Shown here: positions 55,922 through 64,000 of the stretch, piece by piece
Layout of the letters: every line of letters begins with the position of its first letter
Numbering within the stretch: the stretch's first letter is position 1
NCBI GenBank assembly: GCA_024330965.1
Contig: JANDJL010000004.1
Location: 62,001 to 126,000, forward strand
DNA: 64,000 nucleotides
Direction of reading: 5' to 3'
Source: Nitrospira sp.
Lineage (GTDB): Bacteria > Nitrospirota > Nitrospiria > Nitrospirales > Nitrospiraceae
Notes under the pieces: model-generated
Databases searched by the model: none
What the model was told of the DNA's origin: nothing
The model's input: only the letters and a program-made list of their open reading frames with translations
Program-made: the position numbers and the translations under genes

Positions 55922-55978
55922 TGTTACAGCGGATCTCTGTTCGAATTACAGAATTGTTAACTTTTTTAATTTTGTTAA
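55922..55978 (-). promoter_or_regulatory. Candidate Pho-box repeats upstream of the porin
   Basis: Plus-strand TGTTAC (55922), AATTAC (55944) and TGTTAA (55955) lie on an 11-bp lattice in the same orientation as the pstS box. A further TGTTAA at 55973 is off phase. The region is AT-rich compared with its surroundings. The porin ATG is about 180-215 nt downstream on the minus strand. Weaker than the pstS box. Confidence 0.35.
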
Positions 55979-57570
55979 CTCTTCCCACTTGGACGGGTGC
56001 CCCCTCGTTATGTGAGGTCACAAGATTCTCTTTGTTGCTAGATCGCCCGTTCTCATAAAGAAAGGTGAGGGATGGTCTGAGAAGACAGAGGCCTCATGAG
56101 CTGGAAGGAACTGCTGTTGGAGTTGCAGGATCACCAAATCCATCATGTCCTCTGGCGGATCGAGAAGCAACGAAGCCCTGGACGAGTCTTCGCAAGACCT
56201 AATGCAGTCGTCGCACGAGGGGATTCCCACGAGCGGATTCCAAAGAACGGGAGAGCGAATATCTTGAGGCTCTCCCAGGAAGACCAACGAAACTTTGGCC
56301 ACTACGTCGGCGGCGGAGAAACCGGACGAACGGCAGAGCCACGTTGAGCATGGGGATGCTGTGGCGCAAGTCGCGGGGGGGTTCGGCCTCCACCGTGTTT
56401 TGACAACCCCCATTGACGATGTCAGCAGGAGGAGATCTAAGTATTTCTCCTTTACGGCCTACGAGAGGCGAACAGGGAGGAAATTTCTAAGATACGAGGA
56501 CATACCCAGAATGCATCTCCATTGATTTACGGTGAGGGTTCGGGCTCGACAGCCGAACAGTTTTCAGGACCTTGGCGGTTTTGTACCGACCTCCCTTTGC
56601 GAGATTTGACGGAACGGAGGTGAAAGGACCGCGGCCTGTCTCCGTCAGTTTTTCATGATTGTAACAGGCAAGTTCGCTCAGGGAGCTATGCAGGATCGCA
56701 AACCATACGGTGCACTCTGCACACTGACCAGACTCAAATGACGCCCGCAAGAGACTATTGCTTGGAGGCTGCTTCCTCTTTTGGAGATTGAACATGGCCG
56801 CCACCATTAGCGATTCTGTGGACAGAGGAATTTATCGATAGGGCAAACATTCGGCTCGAGCCGTCTACCGCCCCACAGATCACATGCCTATGCGAAGAGC
56901 GCATCGGTGATCAACCGCTGCCCCCAGCAAAATCCGAAGAGTTTTGGAAACGATAAGGAGACGAATCAACGGAGATTCTTCTCGCAACCGATACCTTGGC
57001 GATATTCGCTGACCGGAATCATCCGGATGCAGGCCTCGTGTTCAAATAACTCGATGCTATGTTCTGCAAAGATCGAAAGCAGCAAGCAGAACAAGTGATT
57101 GCGAAACGGGGGACAGTGTGGTCTTGATGGTGAGTGGAGCCATGCCAATATCTGGCTTCATCATTGAGTTTTGACATCAGGAAGCGCAAGCTTCTTCCGC
57201 GAAAGTCTGCGTGAACGGCGAGTTCCGTTCAACGATCATCAAGGAACCAGAAGGAGCGTCCATCGTTATGGAAAGAAGTCTGACCGTTACGCCCTCGGCT
57301 CCAGTGGCCGAGGTATCGAAGTCAACCGCCCGCCCAGTGCCTCTGGCCAAACGGGAGAGAGCTTCCTTGATCGAAGCAACCTTTGACACCGTCATCAACG
57401 GGACCTGAAGATTCCCTCCTCTCGTCGCTGAATTCGTCAAGTTCGACTCTCGCCATGAAGGATCCACACTACCATGAAACGTGATACGATATGCCAGTAA
57501 TCTCGAACACGCAGCGGAGTCGATCGTCTGAACGTTGCTTGTCTTCAATCCCTTCAACCACGGGTGGTAA
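55979..57570. other. Gene-poor interval
   Basis: About 1.6 kb with only short, unconvincing frames. At 56096-56347 (plus) a frame starting MSWKELLLELQDHQIHHVLW is followed, one frame over, by a stretch to 56525 (VAQVAGGFGLHRVLTTPID, SKYFSFTAYERRTGRKF) that reads more like protein than noise. A broken gene is possible. Minus frames at 56487-56807 and 57177-57399 and a plus frame at 57211-57408 have no recognisable domain. No RNA gene or IS end was recognised. Confidence 0.4.
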
Positions 57571-58284
57571 ATGATGAACCTTCGCGCTCTGATTCTTCTG
57601 TACGGAGTGGCCCTGGGGCTCGGGCTCACCGCCTGTCAGACCCAACATACGATCACCCAGGCTATTTATGAAAGTCCAACGCGGTTTGTTCGATTGGAGA
57701 TCGATCACACCGTAGGAGGAGACCATTCCCACCCAGCCTACGTCACAACCGACGAGATGGCCGCCATCCTCGGTGGCCTCGTGATCAATGAACCGTCCAA
57801 ATTGATCCCATCAATCCCCTTCTTCAGCGAGAAGGACAAAGAGCCCCCGCGACACCTTGCCTTCACGGCCTCCGAAATCGGTTTCTTCGCTCCACTTTTG
57901 GTTCAAGCTTTAAAAGCTGCGAGTCCGGAACAGGTGATCACGTTCTATCAGGCCACCCAACAAACCACGGTCATCAGACGGGTGACTTCTGGCGGGATGT
58001 TCGTGAAAGGCGATACTCTCCATCTCATCATAAGCAACTATCGGGCTGAGACCCACTACTCGCCGGATCCTGGAACAGCCGATACCTACGACGACCGTTT
58101 AATGCCGTTGCGTTCCATCTCGCCGCTTCGGGTGAAATTGGACTTCGAACCGGCCTCCGCGCTCGTTCAACCACCCTCTGACACCTGGTTCGGTTGGCTC
58201 TTCCGGCCTAATCGGCCTGAGTTGATCATCAACCTGAACCAAATACGATCCCTGTTGTCCAATCAGAGCCGGCCAACCAACTAA
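57571..58284 (+). CDS. Predicted lipoprotein of unknown function, paralogue of the gene at 53109
   Basis: 237 aa (ATG at 57571 or 57574). Good lipoprotein signal: LLYGVALGLGLTACQTQ with lipobox L-T-A-C. Shared with the 53109 protein: HSHPAYVTTDEMAAILGGLVI, FTASEIGFFAPLLVQALKAASPEQVITFYQAT, VTSGGMFVKGDTLHLIISNYR. It has an extra insertion of about 15 residues after the first block and a Trp/Arg-rich C-terminal region. I do not recognise a named family. Likely anchored in the envelope by Lol transport. Confidence 0.82.
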   Translation: MMNLRALILLYGVALGLGLTACQTQHTITQAIYESPTRFVRLEIDHTVGGDHSHPAYVTTDEMAAILGGLVINEPSKLIPSIPFFSEKDKEPPRHLAFTASEIGFFAPLLVQALKAASPEQVITFYQATQQTTVIRRVTSGGMFVKGDTLHLIISNYRAETHYSPDPGTADTYDDRLMPLRSISPLRVKLDFEPASALVQPPSDTWFGWLFRPNRPELIINLNQIRSLLSNQSRPTN

Positions 58285-59050
58285 CTCCTTCCCGGTCCAT
58301 GGGAGTCGGCTCTGCTTCCCCATAAGCGGTTTTGCTATCGCGCAGCACTGAGAGCCTTGCTTCCCCCCGATGCAGCGCGGCAATCGCATGGCTCGTGCAA
58401 TCCATTGAAGTTTCTTCATGACTTTGTATACGGTTCCAGGCCCGTCATCGCCGATGAGGTCCAATCCGCCTGTGAATCAAACGTTGATGGTTCAAGAGAG
58501 GCAGTGCTTCGGGTTTCCTTCCCTCTTTTTTTTAGTTCGTGCACGCGAGGGCGTCATGCATTGGCCCCATGGCTTTTTCCCGCAGAAGCGCTGTTTGCAG
58601 ATGAACGGCTAGGCACTGAGTGAGGATGTCGGTAATCACTCCTAAGACTTGGGATCGACAGAGCCTCTATCGAGCAGTTCCGCACTGATCGACTGGCAAT
58701 ACTCGCCCAACCTTGCCCCATACCCGAATGGAGACTCGCCCAGAAAGCCAACCGGTGATGAAGACATGACGACAGAGACATTTGCCCGTTCTTCCAGGAA
58801 GACGGTCTCCCCTTCGACGGTTGTTCATCACTCTCCACCATCCATTCAATCCATCCTTTTGCCTCAACCCATCCTTTTGTCTAATGACAAACCTCCACAG
58901 GATCAATCACAGGCTCTGAGCACGTTCATGGCGTACTGACTGCGTGAAAAATGACGAATGCTGGGGTGGTTTTGGGTTCGTTCATCGTCCTCGCCCTTTT
59001 CTCACACCACACCCACACAAACCAGCAAGAAGCGTGGCCTCTGATGTACA
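58285..59050. other. Gene-poor interval
   Basis: 766 nt with no supportable gene. Frames at 58649-58939 (plus) and 58667-58906 (minus) overlap each other and lack domains. A short direct repeat CCATCCTTTTG occurs at about 58850-58881. No terminator or RNA gene recognised. Confidence 0.4.
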
Positions 59051-59536
59051 ATGCGAAAATACATCACAGATCCTTCTGAGGGAGCCTACGAGAAGGAGGT
59101 ATGGTTGGCTACAAAAGATCCCCCGAACGAACCTCCACTCTGGTCGATCGCGAGCGTGGCCGCTCTGATTTTGCTCGCCCCGCTTGTCCTGTATTCCCTT
59201 GCCCCACCCAGCCCTCTTCACGAAGGCGATACGGTCTTTTCCGACGGAGAGCAACGGGTCGAGCTCATCAAACCACTGACGGTTTCGGGCCGCAATGACG
59301 ATACATGCCTGCTCGACCCCAACAGTCCCCTGATCATCGCCCACATTTCGGACGATCCTGCGAATCCCTCGATTGTGGGGCATGTACAGGGCAATCAGTC
59401 TGGTGAATGGCCTTTTTGTCCGGTCCACGCGGAGGTGCGGCTCCACACGCGCCAAATTTTCCAAAAACCGCCTGTGTTCGGATCGATACGGGAGATACTA
59501 ACGAAGGGGGTAGGCCGAGGCTCAAACGAGGATTAG
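59051..59536 (+). CDS. Hypothetical protein with one membrane helix
   Basis: 161 aa. A charged N-terminus of about 30 residues, then one helix (WSIASVAALILLAPLVLYSLAPP), then a periplasmic part with PLIIAHISDDPANPSIVGHV and WPFCPVHAEVRLHT. The codon use and single helix look genuine, but I recognise no family. It ends overlapping the convergent msrA stop by 4 nt. Confidence 0.6.
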   Translation: MRKYITDPSEGAYEKEVWLATKDPPNEPPLWSIASVAALILLAPLVLYSLAPPSPLHEGDTVFSDGEQRVELIKPLTVSGRNDDTCLLDPNSPLIIAHISDDPANPSIVGHVQGNQSGEWPFCPVHAEVRLHTRQIFQKPPVFGSIREILTKGVGRGSNED

Positions 59537-60096
59537 GCCTTCAGACGATTGGGATATTCCTTGCGGAACTTCGCCACTTTCGGCCCCACAACATACTGAC
59601 AGTAGCCTTGGAAGGGATTTCGTTGAAAGTACTCTTGATGATAGGCCTCCGCCTCATACCATTGCGAGGCCGGCACCACCTCGGTCACGATGGGGTTTGG
59701 ATATTGCTTCTGTTCAGTCAGAGCGTGAATCATCTGCTCGGCGATTTCCCGCTGAAGCGGATCGTGGTAGAAAATGGCTGAACGATACTGCGTTCCGCTG
59801 TCATTACCCTGTCGGTTGAGCGTGGTGGGGTCGTGAATCGCGAAGAAGATCTCGAGAAGATCGCGATAGGAAATTACGCTGGGATCGAACGTAATCCTCA
59901 CCGCCTCAGCATGCCCGGTTTGACCAGTGCAGACTGATTCATAGGTCGGAGCGGGGGTCCTCCCTCCCGTATACCCTGATTCCACAGACTCAACGCCTCG
60001 CACCAGGTCGAATACCGCTTCAAGACACCAGAAACAGCCTCCAGCGAGCGTCGCCACATCGTACCGAGGCTGATTTGAGCGGGCGGTTGTTTCCAT
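59533..60096 (-). CDS. msrA: Peptide-methionine (S)-S-oxide reductase MsrA
   Basis: 187 aa. Catalytic motif LAGGCFWCLEAVFD near the N-terminus, GYTGGRTPAPTYESVCTGQTGHAEAVRITFDP, then LEIFFAIHDPTTLNRQGNDSGTQYRSAIFY. All are core MsrA sequences. The second Cys of GCFWC and the Cys of YCQYV near the C-terminus are available for resolving. No fused MsrB domain. Repairs oxidised methionine in proteins. Confidence 0.95.
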   Translation of the reverse strand: METTARSNQPRYDVATLAGGCFWCLEAVFDLVRGVESVESGYTGGRTPAPTYESVCTGQTGHAEAVRITFDPSVISYRDLLEIFFAIHDPTTLNRQGNDSGTQYRSAIFYHDPLQREIAEQMIHALTEQKQYPNPIVTEVVPASQWYEAEAYHQEYFQRNPFQGYCQYVVGPKVAKFRKEYPNRLKA

Positions 60097-60179
60097 ATCG
60101 ACTGCGACTCAAAGAAGATCTTCAGGTCGTTGCGTCTCCGATGATGCGTTGGGCCGGCTACGATCACGACCGGAAGTTT

Positions 60180-60341
60180 TTATTCCTCTTCGCCCTCTTC
60201 AATATCTTCAATGCCCTCATAGCTCATCCCAGGGAACGATGCCGCCGCCTTCTCGCATGCACTTTCAATCATTTCTTCCGCGTCTTCCGCCGAATCCGCC
60301 TCTACAAGAAATTTCACCGTCACCACATAACGTTGTTCCAC
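60180..60341 (-). CDS. Small acidic protein, 53 aa
   Basis: GTG at 60341 with AAGGAGG 8 nt upstream, ending TAA at 60180. The peptide begins MEQRYVVTVKFLVEADSAED and is rich in Glu and Asp, ending GIEDIEEGEEE. The first half suggests a short beta strand followed by a helix (AEEMIESACEKAA). It is 83 nt upstream of msrA on the same strand. I know no function for it. The strong ribosome-binding site makes translation likely. Confidence 0.65.
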   Translation of the reverse strand: MEQRYVVTVKFLVEADSAEDAEEMIESACEKAAASFPGMSYEGIEDIEEGEEE

Positions 60342-60637
60342 TTCCCCTTCCTCCTTTTTCAGACCCTCGTTGACGACACCGAACCTTCCTATCCATCCAC
60401 CTCCATGGTTCCATTATCCGGCAATGACCACTGGAACCTTGGGGGCTGTACTTTCTGATAGTCGCGGCACCTCTGTCAACGGTGTTTATCCGGCGATGAG
60501 GGAGCAAATTCGGTGAGCCGTCCATCGGTGAGCAGTGCGTCCGGAATGGTCGAACGATTTTAAGACACGTGGCAACGTTGTGTTGACTCCCTTTCTCTTG
60601 ACGTTCCCCGGTCAACAGACGCTCGGATGGGAGACGA

Positions 60638-61036
60638 CTACGCCTCGCGCTCAAGGTCATCGAGAACCATCTCAAGCTTTTCCTGCTCTTGATGACTGAT
60701 TTTGGAAAACCTGAGACCGAATACCTTGCCGTCCGTCCACTTGACCGTAGCCTCATCGATTCTCAGAGGCCAATCCAGTCCTGGAACGTGGATCCGACAT
60801 TCAAGGGTCGCCCCCTCCGCAACCATCAGATCACTCTCGATCTTACAGCCCCCGACCGAGATGTTCAGGGTTCGCCCATACCCCTCCTGATGCCGCCCGG
60901 AAAGGCTGCTGCGGAATTGGGCATGAAATCGTGGCTGGTCGCGTCTGTCCCGAGCCTGAAGTCTATCCGACGAACAGGACGACACCTGTGCCGGCCTTCC
61001 CATCTTTGAGGCGATTTTTCTCTTCCTCCAGTCCAT
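60638..61036 (-). CDS. PilZ-domain protein
   Basis: 132 aa from ATG 61036 (AGGTGAG shortly upstream; a GTG at 61045 is possible). PilZ motifs for c-di-GMP binding are present: RRDQPR (RxxxR) and NISVGG (D/N-x-S-x-x-G), with beta strands between, then IDEATVKWTDGKVFGLRFSKI and a helical end. A stand-alone receptor acting through protein contacts. The 60342-60637 interval holds no gene I can support. Confidence 0.85.
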   Translation of the reverse strand: MDWRKRKIASKMGRPAQVSSCSSDRLQARDRRDQPRFHAQFRSSLSGRHQEGYGRTLNISVGGCKIESDLMVAEGATLECRIHVPGLDWPLRIDEATVKWTDGKVFGLRFSKISHQEQEKLEMVLDDLEREA

Positions 61037-61167
61037 TACGCTCACCTATTCGTCCAAGACTCCGCCCGAAGACCGCGGACGGCTCTCTTCCCCTCTCATT
61101 TGCTCCTCTGTCCTCTAGGCAGAGTCACGCAGGATCCACCTCACACGCCGTCGCTGTCTTTTCTCCG

Positions 61168-61791
61168 CTATCTTTTCAGATTGAGCAGCATATGACCGCG
61201 ACGGTTCTGCTGATAACAGGCTTCGTCATGATCAAAGCAAAAGGGCCGTTCCTTGCCGAGAGAGACGATCGCGATTCGCCTCTCGCCTATACCGGACTCA
61301 ACCAAGTAACGACGGACGGCTTTGGCCCGTTTGTCTCCCAACACCAAGTTATACGCGCTCGTCCCGCGCTCATCACAATGCCCCTCAACCCTTAACACAG
61401 CATCCGGGTGATTCTTGAGATAGGCGGCATCCCGATCGAGCGCTTCGATTCCCGCCGGAGATATCGTCCACTCGTCGTACCCAAAAAAGACATCCTGGAG
61501 ACCGGCTTCCGCCGCGGCCTTTTCCGCTTCCAGCTCTTCCATGGTTCGTTCTGGCGACCGGCGGGCGGTCGCCATCGAAGACGCGCCGGGCACGGAGCCG
61601 TCTCCGGTCACTCGCTCTTGTGAGGGATTGCGAGAAAAACCGCGCAACTCCCCTCCCGAACCTTGATTGGAAAGAGAAGGCGCTGCTTGTTCGCCGTCAG
61701 ATTGCACCCATTTCGTCCCACAGCCTTGAAGCATGATGAGGATCGCCCCTGCCACCACAACAGCACCGGACCTGGCGACAAATCGATTCAT
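61168..61791 (-). CDS. pal: Peptidoglycan-associated lipoprotein (Pal, OmpA domain)
   Basis: 207 aa with lipobox LQGC (Cys24). A Ser/Gly-rich linker runs to about residue 80, then a short coiled coil (TMEELEAEKAAAEAGL), then the OmpA peptidoglycan-binding domain (DVFFGYDEWTISPAGIEALDRDAAYL, RVEGHCDERGTSAYNLVLGDKRAKAVRRYL). Partner TolA/TolB genes are not in the window. Lol-dependent outer-membrane location. Confidence 0.9.
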   Translation of the reverse strand: MNRFVARSGAVVVAGAILIMLQGCGTKWVQSDGEQAAPSLSNQGSGGELRGFSRNPSQERVTGDGSVPGASSMATARRSPERTMEELEAEKAAAEAGLQDVFFGYDEWTISPAGIEALDRDAAYLKNHPDAVLRVEGHCDERGTSAYNLVLGDKRAKAVRRYLVESGIGERRIAIVSLGKERPFCFDHDEACYQQNRRGHMLLNLKR

Positions 61792-61920
61792 ACCTTTCCT
61801 GCCTCCCGATCAAGACTTTCTCCGCCCTTTGAGCTCCTTGTGCGCCGGCGCAACCCGCGCGGCAGGCACTGCGTTTTGTGGATCTCCCGCTCAAAACACG
61901 ACAAATATAGCATCGATTAG

Positions 61921-61960
61921 AAAAAACGCCTCTGGGCCGACTCCTCGTCGGCAAATGGCG
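61921..61960 (-). terminator. Intrinsic terminator upstream of pal
   Basis: Minus strand: a nested hairpin with inner stem GCCGAC/GTCGGC (5-nt loop) and outer stem CGCC/GGCG, followed at once by TTTTTT. It would end transcripts from the 46-aa ORF at 62371 before pal, which then needs its own promoter. The remaining 61792-62230 interval shows no gene. Confidence 0.6.
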
Positions 61961-62230
61961 GATATTACAGGGATCTCTTGAAGGTTCCCCAACCGGAATA
62001 ACGATAAAAACAAGAAGATTGCGTCGACGTAGAACGTGAAGCGGCCCCATGAGGAGAATTATTGAAGAGAAATGTGGAGAACTGGTCTCAGCGTGTCGTA
62101 AAGAGGATTTATTCGCAGGCGTAAATGAAGGATTGGGTTCCTTTTCGGGAGCGGAGAACCCCAGACCCATTTCTCGTCATGCGAGATTCCGCCGCTCCCG
62201 CCCTTAGGCCACAGTATACGAGGACGAGCG

Positions 62231-62371
62231 CTATCGATATCCTCTCCGATCAGACCAGCGAACCGGTCGTAGCACCATTCCCAATCCGGCGATCGTACAA
62301 ATCAACACCACCATCGCCAAGGCAAGGGCTAAAAAGAATCCCGCCTTTATGTCCTGCAAGATGGGGATCAT
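62231..62371 (-). CDS. Small single-pass membrane protein, 46 aa
   Basis: ATG 62371 with AAGGAGA 6 nt upstream, stop TAG at 62231. The peptide has a short polar start (MIPILQDIKAG), one strong hydrophobic helix (FFLALALAMVVLICTIAGLG) and a basic tail (RPVRWSDRRGYR), which predicts N-out/C-in topology. It is followed by a terminator, so it is probably a single-gene transcript. Function unknown; small one-helix proteins often assist membrane complexes. Confidence 0.65.
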   Translation of the reverse strand: MIPILQDIKAGFFLALALAMVVLICTIAGLGMVLRPVRWSDRRGYR

Positions 62372-62889
62372 AGTTTATCTCCTTCCCCTCGGGTGGGTCG
62401 TCCCCCCATTACCCGAACCGACAGATCCATGAATGCGTCGGCCTACTTCCTGAAGCCTGAAGCGGCCTTCTCCACGGAGAGTCACGAGGCCCCTCCCTTC
62501 ACATGACAATGCTCTTCTTCGCAATCCGGGCAGCGGACCTCGTTCCGCTCTATTGACCTGTATCTTTGCATACCCAAAGTTACCTTTTCTTCCTGACTTT
62601 CTTAATTATGCCAGAATTCTTCCGTTTGGTCTCGTCGGGATTCCCTATGCCGCGTTAGCGGTTCCAGATGAAACCACCATGCCCGTGTGATCAAAATGGT
62701 GTGGTTGGACAAGTTGAGGCAAGAAGGCACAGGAGGAAGCCTTGTCGAGAGTCAGCATCGAGCTCGTTCGCGAGCCCGGCAGAGCGCATCCGTTGAGAGG
62801 CACATGGCCCCCCCTTCCCAGAACGGCCCCTCTCGGCTCCGAAAGCCAGCGAGCATGCCGAATCCAGACGACGCGCGCCCTTCGTGTGG
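62372..62889. other. Interval without a supportable gene
   Basis: About 520 nt between the 46-aa ORF and tRNA-Arg. TTGACC at 62553 is a possible -35, but no -10 follows at the right distance. Nothing else recognised. Confidence 0.4.
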
Positions 62890-62963
<74 letters not shown>

Positions 62964-63023
62964 ATCACATCTACAAGAAGCACGTCGGAAGAAGACTTGT
63001 CAAGAACATGATCCGCCGGTTGA

Positions 63024-63524
63024 CTAGAGACGGGCGAGAATCTCGTCCGCAACTTGCCCGAGGGATCGCCCATCCGTCGTGATGATGTGATCCGCCGCGG
63101 CTTGATACGCGGGCATCCGCTCGCGCAAAACGTCCTCTACCTCGTCAACGAAAGACTTGGTCCCGGTGAGCGACGGCCGTTGCTTATCGTGGCTGATACG
63201 CCGGATGATCGTTTCAACGGACGCTGTCAGCCAAAACAGGACGCCGTTTCGCTTAAGACGCTCGACGTTCTCCGGACGCAGGATGGCCCCACCTCCTGTG
63301 TCGATCACCAGACCTTCCCTCTCCGCCAGCTCACGACACACCTGAGATTCGAGATCACGGAAGTAGTCCCACCCATGTTGCGCAACGATCTCGGGGATGT
63401 TCCGTCCGGCCCGTTTTACCACCTCTGCGTCGGTCGAAATCACGATCCTCCCCAGGCGGGACGCCACGATCTTTCCTACCGTGCTCTTGCCGGTCCCCCG
63501 ATAGCCGATCAGCACGATGTTCAT
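63024..63524 (-). CDS. aroK: Shikimate kinase
   Basis: 166 aa, typical length. Walker A GYRGTGKST at 7-15, the shikimate-binding D (STDAEVVKRAGRNIPEI), R in FRDLESQVC, DTGGGAIL (GGG motif), and the lid region RPSLTG. Phosphorylates shikimate in aromatic amino acid synthesis. The ATG overlaps the aroE stop by 4 nt. Confidence 0.94.
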   Translation of the reverse strand: MNIVLIGYRGTGKSTVGKIVASRLGRIVISTDAEVVKRAGRNIPEIVAQHGWDYFRDLESQVCRELAEREGLVIDTGGGAILRPENVERLKRNGVLFWLTASVETIIRRISHDKQRPSLTGTKSFVDEVEDVLRERMPAYQAAADHIITTDGRSLGQVADEILARL

Positions 63525-64000
63525 GTGAAATGGGACTCCAGCACCGCGCGCATCACGTCAACAGGGGCCTGTCGGTTCGTCCATAGTTCGAATTGCGCGA
63601 CCGCCTGATGAAGAAACATCTCGAGACCGGGAATCGTCAGACAGCCGGCTCGTCGGGCGTCCGTGAGCAACCTCGTGACCTTGGGGTTATACACGATATC
63701 CATCACGGCCAGGCCGGCATGCAGCAAGGAGGCCGGCACACACGAGGTATCCGCCTTGGGGAACATGCCGAGCGGCGTGCAATGAATCAGGACATGGGCC
63801 TCAGGGACCACCCGACGAAGGGTACTCTCATCAAGCGTGTCATCGTCAACAGGGAAGGCGGTCTTGGATCGAAGATCATCGGCCAACGCCGTTCGTTCGG
63901 CGTCATCAACACCGAGGATGACGAGCTTCTCCGCACCCGATTCCGCCGCCAGCGCAAAGGCGATGGCACGCGCAGCGCCTCCCGAACCAAGCATGACGAT
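63521..64000 (-). CDS. aroE: Shikimate dehydrogenase, C-terminal part (5' end outside window)
   Basis: 160 codons, open to the window edge. NADP-binding motif MLGSGGAARAIAFAL at the visible start, then HCTPLGMFP (AroE NxTP-like motif; the Asn is His here), MDIVYNPKVTRLL and GLEMFLHQAVAQFELW. All belong to the C-terminal Rossmann domain. The N-terminal substrate domain (with the catalytic Lys and Asp) is off the edge. Coupled to aroK. Confidence 0.92.
   Translation of the reverse strand: MVMLGSGGAARAIAFALAAESGAEKLVILGVDDAERTALADDLRSKTAFPVDDDTLDESTLRRVVPEAHVLIHCTPLGMFPKADTSCVPASLLHAGLAVMDIVYNPKVTRLLTDARRAGCLTIPGLEMFLHQAVAQFELWTNRQAPVDVMRAVLESHFT

Noticed and set aside
57177..57629. 150-codon minus-strand frame
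   Set aside because: It runs into the lipoprotein gene at 57571 on the other strand and has no recognisable domain; a plus frame at 57211-57408 overlaps it equally well.
58649..58939. 96-codon plus frame rich in Ser/Pro
   Set aside because: No ribosome-binding site or domain; part of the reading is due to a short direct repeat.
62553..62580. TTGACC as a promoter -35
   Set aside because: No acceptable -10 within 15-19 nt.

Overview
The window is a GC-rich chromosomal segment of a free-living Gram-negative bacterium. It has outer-membrane proteins (Pal, LolA, a FadL-type channel and a porin), lipoproteins with Cys lipoboxes, and a bacterial complex I. The mix of a nuoH-N run, an AHL quorum-sensing pair, many HisKA_3/LuxR-type two-component genes, and PCP_red-domain proteins next to a heme-type radical SAM enzyme points to Nitrospirota, most likely Nitrospira. 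That assignment is inference from gene content and family knowledge; no search was run. I saw no phage, intact IS element or CRISPR array.

Layout. 1-7 kb: 3' half of a complex I operon (nuoH partial, I, J, K, L, M, N). 7-13 kb: housekeeping and metabolic genes (M50 protease with CBS domains, NodB-type deacetylase, GNAT, VOC protein, a DapF homologue with Ser at both catalytic Cys positions, uvrC). 13-16.4 kb: quorum-sensing locus with a FadL-type channel, a LuxR receptor, a convergent LuxI synthase and a near-canonical lux box upstream of luxI. 16.4-31.3 kb: a signalling island with two HisKA_3 kinase/NarL-type regulator pairs separated by a degenerate kinase paralogue, a large hybrid kinase, a UPF0114 membrane protein, and a decaying minus-strand operon (response regulator with an in-frame stop, frameshifted membrane kinase, 51-aa receiver stump, HDOD regulator, regulator with a dead HD-GYP-like domain). 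31.3-39.7 kb: HerA/DUF87-like ATPase, DUF486 protein, a short-form uvrA, a ubiE/menG methyltransferase and a radical SAM protein.

39.9-44.1 kb holds the most unusual cluster. It comprises a USP-USP-PCP_red-rubredoxin-PCP_red-PCP_red fusion protein, a radical SAM/SPASM enzyme with its own C-terminal PCP_red domain, and a HemJ/CopD-like four-helix membrane protein. Together they suggest a tetrapyrrole or redox maturation module. 44.1-55.7 kb: 2OG-Fe(II) oxygenase, lolA, ftsK and phoU-pstBACS, with a Pho-box-like operator of three repeats at exact 11-bp spacing upstream of pstS. Nearby are a phosphate-selective-type porin and two paralogous lipoproteins of unknown function that flank it. 55.7-59 kb is gene-poor. 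59-64 kb: small membrane protein, msrA, PilZ protein, pal, two small ORFs (53 and 46 aa), tRNA-Arg(UCG), aroK and partial aroE.

A recurring regulatory feature is a -10-like element only 6-12 nt before an ATG that has no Shine-Dalgarno sequence (8313, 9605, 42103, 48186, perhaps 53109). This suggests leaderless mRNAs are used regularly.
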